From: Spiroplasma syrphidicola EA-1
GTDB taxonomy: Bacteria > Bacillota_I > Bacilli_A > Mycoplasmatales > Mycoplasmataceae
Assembly: GCF_000400955.1 (NCBI RefSeq)
Contig: NC_021284.1
Span: 620,001-684,000, forward strand
Direction of reading: 5' to 3'
DNA: 64,000 nt
Made by a program: the position numbers and the translations under genes. Position 1 is the first letter of the stretch; every line of letters starts with the position of its first letter. Under the pieces are notes generated by a model. The model saw only the letters and a program-made list of their open reading frames with translations, was not told the origin of the DNA and did not search any database. Shown here piece after piece: positions 1 through 11,204 of the stretch.

Positions 1-1723
1 TTTTTTTTGTTTTTCTTAAACTTCTTTTCCCTACTTGCTTAATATCATTTTGTTCGTTATCTTTGCTAGCATTATTGAATGTTTCCCCATATTTTAATTT
101 TTTTAAATTTGGTCGTTTTTTTGGATCAATAATTGAAACATATTTTTCCTCGATAACTTTATTTTCTTTACCCAGAGTTATTTTTGGTTCAGCTTTAATG
201 TCATCGGAAATCGATGATGCCATTGCCATAGTCTGTTGCTCTTTTTTAAGTTTTTCTTCATTTGAAATTACCAAAGACTTAATTTCTAAAAGCTTATTAT
301 TATCCAATTCTGTATTATTAGGATTTGATTTAATAACTGTTTTAATCGCCGTTGATTCAGCAATATAATTTGAAATAACTTTGCCATCAAAAATCCGTTT
401 TTTACCAAGGGTATTTTTGAAAGCGGCACCACTAATTTGTTTTTGTTTCGCTAAAATTTCTTGAGTTGTCACTCGTTTACGACGTGGAGCTGGTTCAGCA
501 CCTTTTTTTTGTGATGAACCAATAAATTCTTTTCATTGTTGGGGAGTTAAATCCCGACCAGCAATTAATTTTAACTGTCCTGGTGATAACTTAAAGTTTT
601 GATTAATAACATTAATTTTATTAAGACTTTCTTGCTCCTGATGAGTTTCAACTTCCAGGTTTGTCTTTACACCAGTCTTGGCAAGACGATCATTATTATA
701 TTGTGGTTTAACACTATCACGACGTTTTAATAGTTCAACTTGAGTCTTACTTAACCCAAATGTTTTTGATTTTAATTTAATTCGTTCATTAAATGATACA
801 ATTTCTTTATTTTCAGAAATAGCATTATCTTCATTTGCTAACATTTCATCAAAAAAATTTGTGGTTGGTTGTTCATTAAAAGGTGATGGTAATGAGGCGT
901 CTTTTTGACTATTTTCACCTGATGTTAAAGTCTTTGACCTTTGAGGATATCCTGAACTAGTGTTTTTTACATCATTATTTCGTTTTTTTAATAATTCCAA
1001 TTGTGTTTTATTTAACCCAAATGTTTTTGATTTTAATTTAATTCGTTCATTAAATGATACTAATTCCTTATTTTCCAAACTAGTGTTATCATTATTTGCT
1101 AACATTTCATCAAAAAAATTTGTGTGAGGTTGATCAGCAACCCGCGATGATAGTGAATCCTTTTTCTGCACGTTTTCATTTGATGTTTCAGCATTCAAAT
1201 TCTTAAGATTGCTTAAGCTAAGTTGTTTTTTCCCATTCTTACGGCTTTTTAATAATTCTAATTGTGTTTTACTTAATCCTTTATTTTTGGCACTTAATTT
1301 AATTTTTTCGTTAAACATAAAAGCATTAGTTTCCGATGAACTATTATTAATTAATGGTAGCGGGACTTGGTTAACTTTCTTAATTTGTGGGCTAGCATTT
1401 GAATGCAAAACTTTTTCTGACTTTCTTTCGTTACGTAAATGTTTTGTTGGTGCTGTTGTTCCCTTCGATTCTGTTAATTTTTCCCCCAAAAGGTTTTTAA
1501 CAAATTTTAAATATTGCGCTTGGTATTTTTGAGATAGATCTGTTGTTTTTCCTGAATTTTTGTCTGTTGTTTTCATTAATTTTTGATATTCTTGTGAAGC
1601 TTTTCAACTTTTAATTAAAATTTTTGACATTTCCGGTGTTTGATCTGGCAAGATAAATTGTTTGTTTAATTCTGCTAACTTAATATCTTCTGTTTTGTTT
1701 ATCATTGCAAGATTTTTTTTCAT
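1..1723 (-). CDS. Repeat-containing hypothetical protein, 3' end outside window
   Basis: Unrecognised family; no function is proposed. About 574 residues are visible and the C-terminus lies beyond the left edge. The frame is open from the ATG at 1723 if UGA codons (such as the one at 533-535) are read as Trp. An RBS (GAGG) lies 8-10 bases before this ATG. The protein is rich in Lys, Asn, Ser and Glu, with no signal peptide or membrane segment, so it is probably cytoplasmic. Its centre holds three tandem copies of an 87-residue unit with the core FNERIKLKSKTFGL followed by KTQLELLKRR; the middle and last copies also share NFFDEMLAN. A fourth degenerate core (LSPGQLKLIAGRD) follows. The remainder after the repeats is highly charged, which suggests a scaffold or nucleic-acid-binding role, but this is a guess. 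Confidence 0.75.
752..1340. repeat. Tandem in-frame repeat, 261-bp period
   Basis: Near-identical DNA starts at 752 and at 1013 (about 120 bp each, few mismatches), and a diverged third copy starts at about 1274. The 261-bp period equals 87 codons, so copies can be gained or lost without a frameshift. Confidence 0.8.
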
Positions 1724-1764
1724 TTTCTTTACCTCTATTTGCTATAAATAAAATTTCTAAATAA

Positions 1765-1770
1765 ATTATA
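1765..1770 (-). promoter_or_regulatory. -10 box for the repeat-protein gene
   Basis: A TATAAT hexamer reads on the minus strand 42 bases before the ATG at 1723. A convincing -35 at 17 bases was not seen. Confidence 0.45.
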
Positions 1771-1930
1771 TCATTTTTTTGAAAAAAATGATACAATTAA
1801 TTACCAATAAAAATAAGGGGAAAAGTTGAAAAATACCCCTAAAAAACGCAATAAAATAAGGGTTTTTAGGACCTCAAGAAGATATTCCAACATTTACCAA
1901 TTTCTTATTTTCCTATCTCCGGCTAAAATA

Positions 1931-1960
1931 AAAAAAATTAACATAATTATGTTAATTTTT
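1931..1960 (-). terminator. Intrinsic terminator after the symporter gene
   Basis: A palindrome (TTAACATAATTATGTTAA) is flanked by A and T runs on both sides and lies directly after the symporter stop codon. It could work on both strands. Confidence 0.75.
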
Positions 1961-3531
1961 TATTTCGCATGTCTGGCTTTTTTCGCCGCCATTTTTTCTT
2001 TTAAAGCTAATTGTTTTGCTTCTTTTAAATCATCTTTTTTAATTCGGTTTGATAAAACTTCTTTTTGTTTTGCTAATTGTTTAGCTGATAGAATTTCACT
2101 ATCTTCGCCAATCAACCCTTCCGTCTTCGCGGTCATGGAGGCGACAGCTACTCCGGCGACAACATTGACAGCTGTTCGACCCATATCAAATAAGCCATCT
2201 AAAGCCCCAATAATTGCATAAACTGGTCCAAACATAGAAGCATATCCTAAACCACCTAAAACCCCGCTAGTAACAACTGCGGCTGTTCCGGGAATTCCGG
2301 CAATTCCTAATGAAGCAATTAAACAAATAATTAAAGACATAATAAAGAAGACTGCTAAGCCACCACTAAAGCCACTTGCAATTTTATCACTACCAGTTCA
2401 TAAAAAACTAGTAACTAAGCCCGCTTGAACCCCAGCACAGGCCATCAGACCTAACGATGTCGAAAGTGGCGCAATTGTTGAAACAACTTTATCATCAACT
2501 TTCATATCATCTTTCAATGTTTCCATTGCAACAGGTAATGTTGCATTTGAAGATTGGGTTGCAAACGCTTGTACCAATGGTTTTCAAGCTGCTTTTCATC
2601 ATCCTTTCAAACGGAAACCAAATAAGAATAACATCAATGTTAAGAAGGCAACAGAAATTAATAATGATAAGTATCCTAATCCAATTACTTTTCCAATTGT
2701 TGCTAAGGCTCCAATTGGTCGTGAAGTAATTGCTGTTGTAATCATTGAAATAACGGCAATTGGCATGATTTTCATAAATGTCATTAACATTGAAATAACT
2801 AAATCTCAACCTGTATCCATTGCATTACGAATTCGTGCCATTTGTTCAGGTTTACGTTTGTTTAGCATTTTAACCGAATGCCCTGTTATTGCTCCTAAAA
2901 CCATCACGGGAATAATAACTCCTAAAGCTAATGCTCCAATAAAGTTTTTAGGCATATAATCCCAAATAATTTGTGGTAATGGTTTTGTTTCATGGTTACC
3001 ATTTGGATCATTTCCTTCAACTTGTGAATCAAGATCCATTCCAGCGCCAACTTTAAATAAAATTCCTAATCAGAAAGTTATAATAAAGGCAAAAGTTACA
3101 TTTAATAATAATAACCCAATTCCTTTTAAAGTAATACGGCCAATTCCTTTTTGCCCTGGTTTAGCAGTGATTCGGAAAATCGCTAAAAATACGACTGGAA
3201 CTGTTAATAATAAAATTCCATTAATAAAGATTTCTTTTAATAAGTTTGCTCAAATATTAAATTGCATTACTCAAGTATGTTCTTTTAAGCCTTCAGCTGT
3301 TTGGGGAAAACCAATAATTGCTTGGATAACAATCCCGAAAACTAACCCAATTCCTAATCCCATTAAAATTCGATAAATAAATTTAACTTTATAACGATTA
3401 ATTAGGATAAAAAATGGAATGATAACTGCATAAAAAACAAGTACAGCAACAAGTGTCTGCCAAGACCCTAACGCTAAAAAGTCATTTAGAATACTAGACC
3501 CTGCATTATCTGCTAATAAATTAATTGTCAT
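1960..3531 (-). CDS. Dicarboxylate/amino acid:cation symporter (DAACS family)
   Basis: Membrane carrier of the glutamate/aspartate/dicarboxylate:Na+ or H+ family; it probably imports acidic amino acids or C4 dicarboxylates. It is 523 residues long, slightly more than the usual 420-480, because of a long loop around residues 165-190 and a charged, lysine-rich C-terminal tail. Many hydrophobic segments are visible. The family's re-entrant region is recognisable (ATQSSNATLPVAMETL), as is the later GIPGTAAVVTSGVLGGLGY stretch. The frame is continuous with UGA as Trp. The start at 3531 has an AAGGAG RBS. A hairpin terminator follows the TAA stop, so the gene is probably transcribed alone or as the last gene after nox. 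Substrate cannot be told from sequence. Confidence 0.88.
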
Positions 3532-3561
3532 TTTTTGTTATTTCTCCTTTTCGCTATTATT

Positions 3562-4908
3562 TTATTTTAATAATTTTGATATTGCAATATGAATAATATC
3601 AGTTGTCCGAGAAAATGGTGGAGCATATGGTAAGTCAATTTGTTCTAAAATACTATCAACTTTAACTTTATTCCATATAATTGCAACTAAACCATAAATT
3701 CGTAAGACCGCTTGATTGCTTCCAACCATTTGGGCTCCTAATATTATTTCATTTTTTTGATCATAAATTAACTTTAACATTAGTTCTCCTTGATTAGAAA
3801 CATAATGTGTTCGATCTTTATCCTTTATCAAAACAGTTTTAATATCATAGCCTTTTGCTTGGGCTTCAACAGATGTTAAACCCGTGCGAGCAGCTTCAAC
3901 CCCAAAAACTCGAATAATTGCTGTTTGTAATGATCCGACAAATTTTGCTGGTTTACCAGTGATATTATCAGCAATTACCCGGGCGATTTTTGAAGCAACA
4001 GTTGCTAAGGGGCTGTAAATGTCTTCCCCCGTTAAATAATTTTTTGAAGTAGCACAATCGCCCCCACTTCAAACATGAGCAAGATTTGTTTGACCGTGTT
4101 CATTAACAACGATTGCATGGTTTGTTAGCATTTTTAAGCCTGTTTCTTGTAAAAAACTAGTATTTGGAATAAAACCAACACTTAATAATACTGCATCACA
4201 GTCTACAATGTTTCCCGTTGCTAATTTAACCCCAACTATTTCGCTGTCCTTAACTAAAATTTCTGTCACTTGTTCTTCTAATAATACTTCAACATCATTT
4301 TTAATTAATTCGGCTTTAATCATGGCACTAATTTCTTCATCATATTGTTTCGAAACAACATTATTTGCCATTTCAATTAATGTGACATCTTTTTGCAAAT
4401 GTCGTAGGGTCTCACACATTTCTAACCCAATGAAACCAGCCCCAATCACAACGATTTTTTGAATTGTTTGGTCTGTAGCTAAGGTTTCTTTAAAACGAAC
4501 ACCATCTTCTAGCGTTGTTAAAGTAAACACTTTTGGATGATTAACATTCATAATGTTAGGAACAATTGGTCGTGCTCCTGTGGCAATTACGACTTCATCA
4601 TAGAAATCGGTTTTTTCAACTTGATTTTCATCAAGAAATGTAATCATTTTATTTTTCGGATCAAGTTTTGTTACTTGACTATTTGGATGAATAATAATCC
4701 CTGTTGCTTCAAATTGACTAATTTGGCGCGCAATTAATTTATCAGGGTCTTGAAAATTATCAGCGACAAAATAAGGAAGACCACAAGCTCCTAAGGAAAC
4801 ATAGTTATGTTTTTGATAAACAACAATTTCCATTGTTGGATCATTACGTTTTAAGCGCGCAGCAACACCCATCCCAAGGGCTGCTCCACCAATAATAATT
4901 GTTTTCAT
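3562..4908 (-). CDS. nox: FAD-dependent NADH oxidase / CoA-disulfide reductase family
   Basis: Flavoprotein of the pyridine nucleotide-disulfide oxidoreductase class with a single redox cysteine. In Mollicutes such enzymes reoxidise NADH with O2 (Nox) or reduce CoA disulfide. The 448-residue length fits. An N-terminal FAD-binding GGAALGMGVAA lies at residues 7-17. The active cysteine is Cys42 in SLGACGLPY, as in enterococcal Nox and CoA-disulfide reductase. The NADH-binding motif VIGAGFIGLE is at about residue 155, and SVGFIPNT comes later. The ATG at 4908 overlaps the ridA stop (TAATG), so translation is coupled. Sequence alone does not separate water-forming oxidase from CoA-disulfide reductase. 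Confidence 0.88.
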
Positions 4909-5288
4909 TAGCAGGCAACAACCTCAATTTCTACTTTTGCATCTTTTGGTAATTTACCAACTTCAAAAGCAGCGCGAGCTGGTTTAATATCACCAAAAAA
5001 ATCAGCATATACTTCATTCATTTTAGTGAAATCATTCATATCTTTTAAATATACCGTTGTTTTACAAACATTTTCTTTTGTCATCTTAGCTGCTTGTAAA
5101 ATTACTAAAACATTTTGTAACGCTTGCTCGGTTTGAGATACAATATCATCACCAGCAAAATTGCCAGTCTTAGGATCAATTGGTAATTGACCTGAAATAT
5201 AAAGGGTCCCATTTGCTGCTAAAACGGCATGTGAATATGGCCCAATTGCGGCGGGAGCTAAATCTGAATTGATCATTTTATTTTTCAT
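4908..5288 (-). CDS. ridA: RidA (YjgF/YER057c/UK114) imine deaminase
   Basis: A 126-residue protein of the Rid family, which hydrolyses reactive enamines/imines such as 2-aminoacrylate released by PLP enzymes. Family marks: SDLAPAAIGPYSHAV near the N-terminus, LYISGQLPIDP, and the conserved arginine in KPARAAFEV. The ATG at 5288 was chosen because a GAAGGAG RBS lies 9 bases upstream; a longer in-frame start upstream lacks one. The gene overlaps the end of the malY-type gene by 11 bases and its own stop overlaps the nox ATG, so the three are one coupled unit. A PLP beta-lyase directly upstream is a plausible source of the imine substrate. Confidence 0.93.
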   Translation of the reverse strand: MKNKMINSDLAPAAIGPYSHAVLAANGTLYISGQLPIDPKTGNFAGDDIVSQTEQALQNVLVILQAAKMTKENVCKTTVYLKDMNDFTKMNEVYADFFGDIKPARAAFEVGKLPKDAKVEIEVVAC

Positions 5289-6483
5289 TGATAATTTCTC
5301 CTTCTGTTTTTTTAAACTCATTTACTATTTTAATAATTCGTTGGCAAACTTCAACCATTACTTTTGGTTTAATTGCTAAATTTAACCGGAAGAAGCAATG
5401 ACATGAATCAACAAAATCCTCGGCAAATTGTGGTAAAACTTTAATGTCTTTAATTAATAAATCCATCATTTCGAGATGAGAAATCCCGGTTTTTTCAAAA
5501 TTAATGCAACATAAGAATGTTCCTTGCGGAATTATTGGGACTAATTCTGGACATTGTTCTTTAAAAGTATTAATAATATACTCAAGATTTTGTTGATAAA
5601 TTTTTTTTGATGTTTGTAAATATTTTTCACCATATTTAAAACAACTAATGCATGCCGCTTGGGCAAAAATATTTGGAGAAGATGAGATATGACGTTGATC
5701 AAGAATAGTAGCTATTTTTGCTTGGTCAACTGGATTTTTGACAATCCCCCAACCATTATGAATCCCAGCTAAATTAAACGTTTTATTAATTGAACTAGCA
5801 ACAATAATGTTATCATATTCTTCCCAAAATTTTAAAAATGAAATAAACTGATTTTGATATAAAGTTATATCCCCATGAATTTCATCTGCAATTAATATTA
5901 TACTATTTTCTTTACAAATTTTAACAATTTCACTCATTTCTTCTTTTGTTCAAATCCGCCCCCCAGGATTAAGTGGTGAACAAACAACAAAAGCCCTTGG
6001 CTTTTCTGCTTTAATTTTAGCTCGTAATGCAACAAAATCAAATGTAATTTGATTTTGTTCAACAATTAACGGAACGACAACTGGTTTACGGTCTAAAACT
6101 TCAATTGTGTGAAATAACGGTTCATAAATTGGCGTACAAATTAAAATTTTATCTTTAAATGTTGTCAAGGCTTCAATTATCGTGGCAACAGTAAAAACTG
6201 TACTTGGTGTGAAAAAGAAATTTGATAAAGAAAGTTCGACATCTTTTGTTTTTTGATGTCATAATAATAAATTTTCCGCAAAATCTTTACGTAAGATTTG
6301 ATATCCATAGTAAGGATACTTTGCCCTTTTGACAATACCACGAACAATTTTTCGGGGCAGAGGCAAATCAGAATCAGCAATTCATAACCCAATTGCATCC
6401 TCTGGGCTAATATTATACTTGGTAATAATTTCATGGTAATTTCAACGTTTTTGGTCGATTTTTCGACATGAATGAAAATGCAT
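5278..6483 (-). CDS. malY: MalY/PatB-type PLP C-S lyase (aminotransferase class I/II fold)
   Basis: Fold-type I PLP enzyme of the MalY/PatB group, usually cystathionine/cysteine beta-lyases making pyruvate, ammonia and a thiol. The 401-residue length is typical. Visible marks: the N-terminal DQKRWNYHE (as in MalY substrate-side regions), the phosphate/ring contacts CSPLNPGGRIW and ADEIHGD, and the PLP lysine at about residue 234 in SSINKTFNLAG. The frame is continuous from the ATG at 6483 (AAGGAAG RBS 9 bases away) once UGA is Trp, so there is no frameshift. First gene of a malY-ridA-nox operon. The exact substrate is not decidable here; sulfur amino acid breakdown is the best guess. Confidence 0.88.
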
Positions 6484-6568
6484 TATTATAAACTTCCTTT
6501 CTATAGATAATCTTATCATTAATTATTGAAAAAAAAATTCTGAAAATAATAAAAAAAAGTAAAATAAT

Positions 6569-7000
6569 TTACCTTTTTATGTTTTCTTGCTGCTGCAAAA
6601 ATGTTTCTAAAATTAGTTGAGCAGCAAGACTATCTTTTTTTGTTTTTCGTTTTTGCCGTGACAAATTTGCCTCTAACATAATTTGGTTGGATAATCTTGT
6701 TGTTAACCGCTCATCGACAAGATGAATGTTAATTGTTACCCTTAACAATGATTTTAAAATTGCTAAAAAATCATCAACCATCACAGCCCGAGGGCCAATT
6801 GTATTATTCATATTTTTTGGATACCCAACAATTAAATCGGTTACTTTTTCCGCCACAATTATCTGATAAATATCATTTGCTGCTTTGCTAAAATCTTGCT
6901 CATCAAAATAATAAGTTCCCCGGCCACTGGCAATAACCCCATGACTAGACGCTAGCCCAATTGTTTTAGTACCAATATCTAATGCTAAATAAAATGCCAT
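6569..7000 (-). CDS. ruvX: RuvX/YqgF putative pre-16S rRNA nuclease
   Basis: A 143-residue protein of the RNase H-like YqgF/RuvX family, involved in 5' maturation of 16S rRNA and once called a Holliday junction resolvase. The first catalytic Asp lies in LALDIGTKTIGLA (residues 4-16), the middle motif is VGYPKNMN and the third is the conserved VDERLTT. The ATG overlaps the alaS stop (TAATG), which implies coupling. The alaS-ruvX order is common in Firmicutes and Mollicutes. Confidence 0.93.
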   Translation of the reverse strand: MAFYLALDIGTKTIGLASSHGVIASGRGTYYFDEQDFSKAANDIYQIIVAEKVTDLIVGYPKNMNNTIGPRAVMVDDFLAILKSLLRVTINIHLVDERLTTRLSNQIMLEANLSRQKRKTKKDSLAAQLILETFLQQQENIKR

Positions 7001-9744
7001 TATTGTTCAAAGACCGCCATTGGGTTAGCTAAAAATTCCGCTAAGGCAGGAACATTTTTAAAGCCACATTGCGCTAAGCCAGCATTACCTCCCCCATTGC
7101 CTTCTAATAATTGGCAAAGATTTTTAACAATTTTATTTGCTTGATACTGTTCAGTTAAATCATGACTAACTCCAACAACAAGTTTTGCTTGTTGGGGATT
7201 ATTGTCATCAATTAAGCAAGCGATAATTTTGTTAAAACGAGCTTTGTAATCATCGATTAACATTTTTAAAGCTGGAATTGATAATTCTTCTGGGGTTTGA
7301 TAAACTAACAGATTTATATCCCCAATTGTTGTTATTGGTAAAGCATGATATTTAGTTAACACCGTTTTGATTTTTAACTCTTCGAGTTCTTTTTGTCATT
7401 GTTTAAATTGTTCTTTATAAAGCCCTGCTAAATTTTTTAAAACATCAAAATTATTTTTATTCGCCGCTAAATTATTAATTTTTTCAGCCAAAGCTACTAA
7501 TTGTTCATCGTTAAGAAGATTTTTTTCTTGATTATATTTATCAAAATAATTACTTAAACTTTGGATTTCTTTTTGAAATTGATCATTAACATAAGCCGCA
7601 ATTGTCTTATGGGAAGTGATGGCATGAACTCGGAATGTTCCAGCCCCTTTTGATTCAACACCAGTTACCAATAAGTCTTCTACTTCAACAGAGTTAGTAA
7701 CATGTGTTCCCCCACATAATTCACAAGAATAGTGCCCAAATTTAATAATTCGAACTGTTGCATCATATTTTTCCGTGAAAAAAGCTAAAGCATGATGTTC
7801 TTCAAGGGCTGTTTTTAAATCAGTATAAATAACTTCACAAGGAATCTGGGCTAAAATTGCGTTTTGAACTGATTGCTCTACTAACTGTAGATCATTTGCA
7901 CTAATTGGCTGATTATGACTAATATCAATTCTTAAGCGTTCTTCATCATTATATGATCCAATTTGCATTGCATGATTACCTAACACTTCTCGTAAAGCAG
8001 CGTGTAGTAAATGTGTTCCTGAGTGATTTTTACGTGTGTAAAATCTTTTATCACGATCAATTGTTGCATTAACTAAATCATTTAATTTTACTGTTCCTGT
8101 TACTTTAACATAGTGTAGATGTTGCTTATTTGGACCTTGTTGCACATCTATGACTTGAATTGTGGCTTTATCGTTTGTCATTAAACCGCTATCACTAGCT
8201 TGCCCCCCTTTTTCGGCATAAAATGGGGTTTGATCAAGAATGATATAACCTTCACAATCAGTTAATTCATTAACAACAATATCATTGGCAAACATGAAAA
8301 CTACTTTTGCCCCTTCAACTTCATCTTGGTCATAACCCACAAAAGTACTATTAACATCTAATGTTGTAAAAATTTCTGACTGCAACTGCATTGCTTTTAC
8401 ATCTTTACGATTAGTACGAGATAATGTTCGCGCCTTATCTAGTAATTCATAAAAACCTTTGACATCAACACTAATATTAGCGTCATTTGCTTCTTCTTCA
8501 ATTAGTTCGATTGGGAATCCATAACTTTCAAATAGCCGAAAAGCATGTTCTTTTGAAATTTGGTGGTATTTATCTTTCACTTCATTAAATAACTTGCTAC
8601 CTTGTTCTAATGTTTTTAAGAATTTCTCTTCTTCATCAAAAATCGCTTTTTTAACAACTTCTGCTTTTGGAATTAAATAATGATAAAAATCCCCCATAAT
8701 TTCAATCACAACATCAACAAGTAAATATAAAAATGCTTGGTTTAATCCTAGTTTTTTTCCATATAAACTTGCGCGACGAATTAAGCGGCGAATAACATAG
8801 CCACGATCTTTATTACCAGGAAAAGCCCCATCCGCAACCGCAAAAGTAACAGCACGAATATGGTCAGCAATAACTTTAAAAGCTGTATTAATTTTAGTTT
8901 GATCGTCTTTAGGGACAAAAAAGTTATTAATATCATATTGATAACGGTGATTTATTAATTCTTCAACCTTCTTAATTAACGGCATAAATAAATCAGTTTC
9001 AAAATTAGTTGGTGTTTCTTGAACAATTGAAACAATTCGTTCTAAGCCAGCCCCCGTATCAATATTTTTCCGTGGTAATTCGCTATATTCCCCAGCGCCA
9101 TTATTATTAAACTGGGAAAAAACAATATTTCAAACTTCTAAATAACGGTCGTTTTCAATATCTTCTTGTAGTAATTTAATACCTAAATTTAACGGATCAT
9201 ATTTTTCGCCACGATCATAAAAAATTTCTGTATTTGGTCCACATGGTCCCGCTCCAATTTCTCAAAAGTTAGTGTCTTTATCTCCTAAAATTATTTTTTC
9301 GTCTGGAATCCCAATGCTATTATGTCAAATATCGTATGCTTCTTTATCTTCTTTATAAATTGTAATATATAGTTTTTCCGGATCAAATCCAATTCATTCT
9401 TTACTTGTTAAAAATTCTCACGCAAAAGCAATTGCTTCTGGTTTGAAATAATCCCCAATTGAAAAATTTCCTAGCATTTCAAATAAAGTATGATGGCGCG
9501 CCGTGTAACCAACATTTTCAATATCATTTGTCCGAATTGATTTCTGTGAATTAACTAAACGTGGTGCTGGAGGTGTTTTGCGACCATCAAAATAAGGTTT
9601 CAACGTTGCAACTCCAGAATTAATTCACAATAATGAATCATCATCAATTGGAATTAATGAACATGGTGCTAATTCAAAATGGTTTTTACTTTTAAAAAAT
9701 TCGATTCACATAGCACGAATTTGATTTGATGTTATTTTTTTCAT
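7000..9744 (-). CDS. alaS: Alanyl-tRNA synthetase
   Basis: Class II synthetase that charges tRNA-Ala; cytosolic. The 914 residues include all usual parts: the class II catalytic core from the N-terminus ([29 protein letters not shown]), then an editing domain with the zinc ligands HSGTH at about 574-578 and CELCGGTH at about 680, then the C-terminal DHHA1-type region ending in [13 protein letters not shown]. The ATG at 9744 has an AAAGGG RBS. The frame is continuous with several UGA Trp codons. It is the first gene of an alaS-ruvX pair. About 100 bases upstream is the end of the preceding gene with its own terminator. Confidence 0.97.
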
Positions 9745-9842
9745 ATAGAACCCTTTCTTTGTTTGTTAAATAAAATAATCATAAGAATTATAGCATATTC
9801 AGGGCTGAAAAAAACGGTTAATTTTGTTATCGCCCCAGAACT

Positions 9843-9876
9843 TAAAAAAAAAAAAAAAACTGCCAAGCAGTTTTTA
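9843..9876 (-). terminator. Intrinsic terminator after the polytopic membrane protein
   Basis: A 7-bp stem AAACTGC/GCAGTTT with a 3-base loop (9857-9873) is followed on the minus strand by a 13-16 base T run. Confidence 0.92.
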
Positions 9877-11094
9877 TCTGTGACCACGGACAAGTAGTAA
9901 AAATGATATCACCAAAATTAATGAAAAGATAAAAGTTGTAATAATTGAAATATAGGCTGGATATTGGAAATATTTTTGGAAGGCAATAATTAATACTAAC
10001 TGTCAAACAACACCAATAATTAATCATACTAGCATTTGAATAAACATTAATAAATTATACGAAAAGCGACGTAAGTTTTTTAAACGATACAACATAAAAT
10101 ACAATGGGAAAAAACTGGTAAAAATTAAAACTAAGGCAATTGCGATAATAACATAGTTTGCAGTTTGAAAACCATTTAAAGGAATAAAGGTTGGGAAAAT
10201 CATGACAGCAATAAACCCAAAGAATAATAAGATCATTCCAATATTACTTCCTAATCTTGTTCGTAATTCACGTCTTGAACTAATATTGACAAAACCTAAT
10301 CATTGGCTGAAACTACTTGCGCCACCATAAGATAATGATTGTGGAGTAACTACCCGTACCGCTTGATTAATAATTAAACTAACAAGGTAAATTACAAAAA
10401 AGATTGGTGTTAAAAAGATTAAAATAACCATTCCCGCCTGTAAAACAGCAGTTTGGTTACTAAAGAAATGATTTAAACCAAATTGATTAATCACCAATCC
10501 CACAATTGAAAAAATTGTTGGGTGAAAAGTTGTTCCATTTTCAAAAGTAACAATATTGCCATCAGCAGATAAATTATATCACGCCAATTTTTGACTATTA
10601 TTAAAAGCTGAATTATCTTGAATTGCTATCAAAAATAGTCCGATAAATAATAATAAGTAAGTAATAATCCCAGTGATTCGTTTTGATAATAATGTTATTT
10701 TAACTAATCGCTCATTTTTTCATTTTGCTTGATTATTGATAATTGATAACGTAATAACAAAAATTGCTAATCCTCCCCCAATTAAGGTAAAAATTGGTAA
10801 AAAAATGTATAACAATAATGATCAAAACTTAAATAAACCTAGCCCTGGTAAACTAAAAATTCCTTCAAATGATGAATATGATAATAAAAAATTAAGTAAT
10901 GAATAAGCACTATTATTGCTAAGATTTGCTAACGGATTATTTGTTAATCCCGGAATACTCAAGGCAGTAATGGCAGCGGCTTTAATATCACCAACTTGAC
11001 CATTTAAAACAGGAATAAAGACAACTGATAACAAAATTGTTAACAATGTTACTGCTCAAACAGCACTAAATTTAATTCACGTTTTTATAGACAT
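9874..11094 (-). CDS. Polytopic membrane protein, unknown function
   Basis: No family recognised. The 406 residues contain about eight or nine hydrophobic segments, for example near residues 8-30, 85-115, 130-150, 200-235, 285-310, 315-340, 350-375 and 380-400. There is no lipobox; an extracellular Asn/Ser-rich loop (residues 50-75) and a polar loop (about 150-180) separate the helices. Start ATG at 11094; stop TAA at 9874-9876 followed directly by a strong terminator. The frame is continuous with UGA as Trp. The gene sits alone between alaS and the rsh gene. A transporter-like or permease-like role is possible but nothing in the sequence proves it. Confidence 0.75.
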
Positions 11095-11204
11095 AACTTC
11101 CTCCAAAAATCTATTTTTAAAGCTCCACTGTTTATTATAACAACCTTCAAAACAATATTAATTGAAACTATACTAAAATAATACCATATTTTATTACGAA
11201 AAAA

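Noticed and set aside
63-368. Plus-strand ORF at the left edge
   Set aside because: Antisense shadow of the repeat-protein gene, which continues in the opposite frame to the window edge.
6177-6434. Open frame in another phase inside the malY-type gene, suggesting a frameshift
   Set aside because: The correct frame runs unbroken from ATG 6483 to TAA 5278 with UGA as Trp; the other frame is a shadow.
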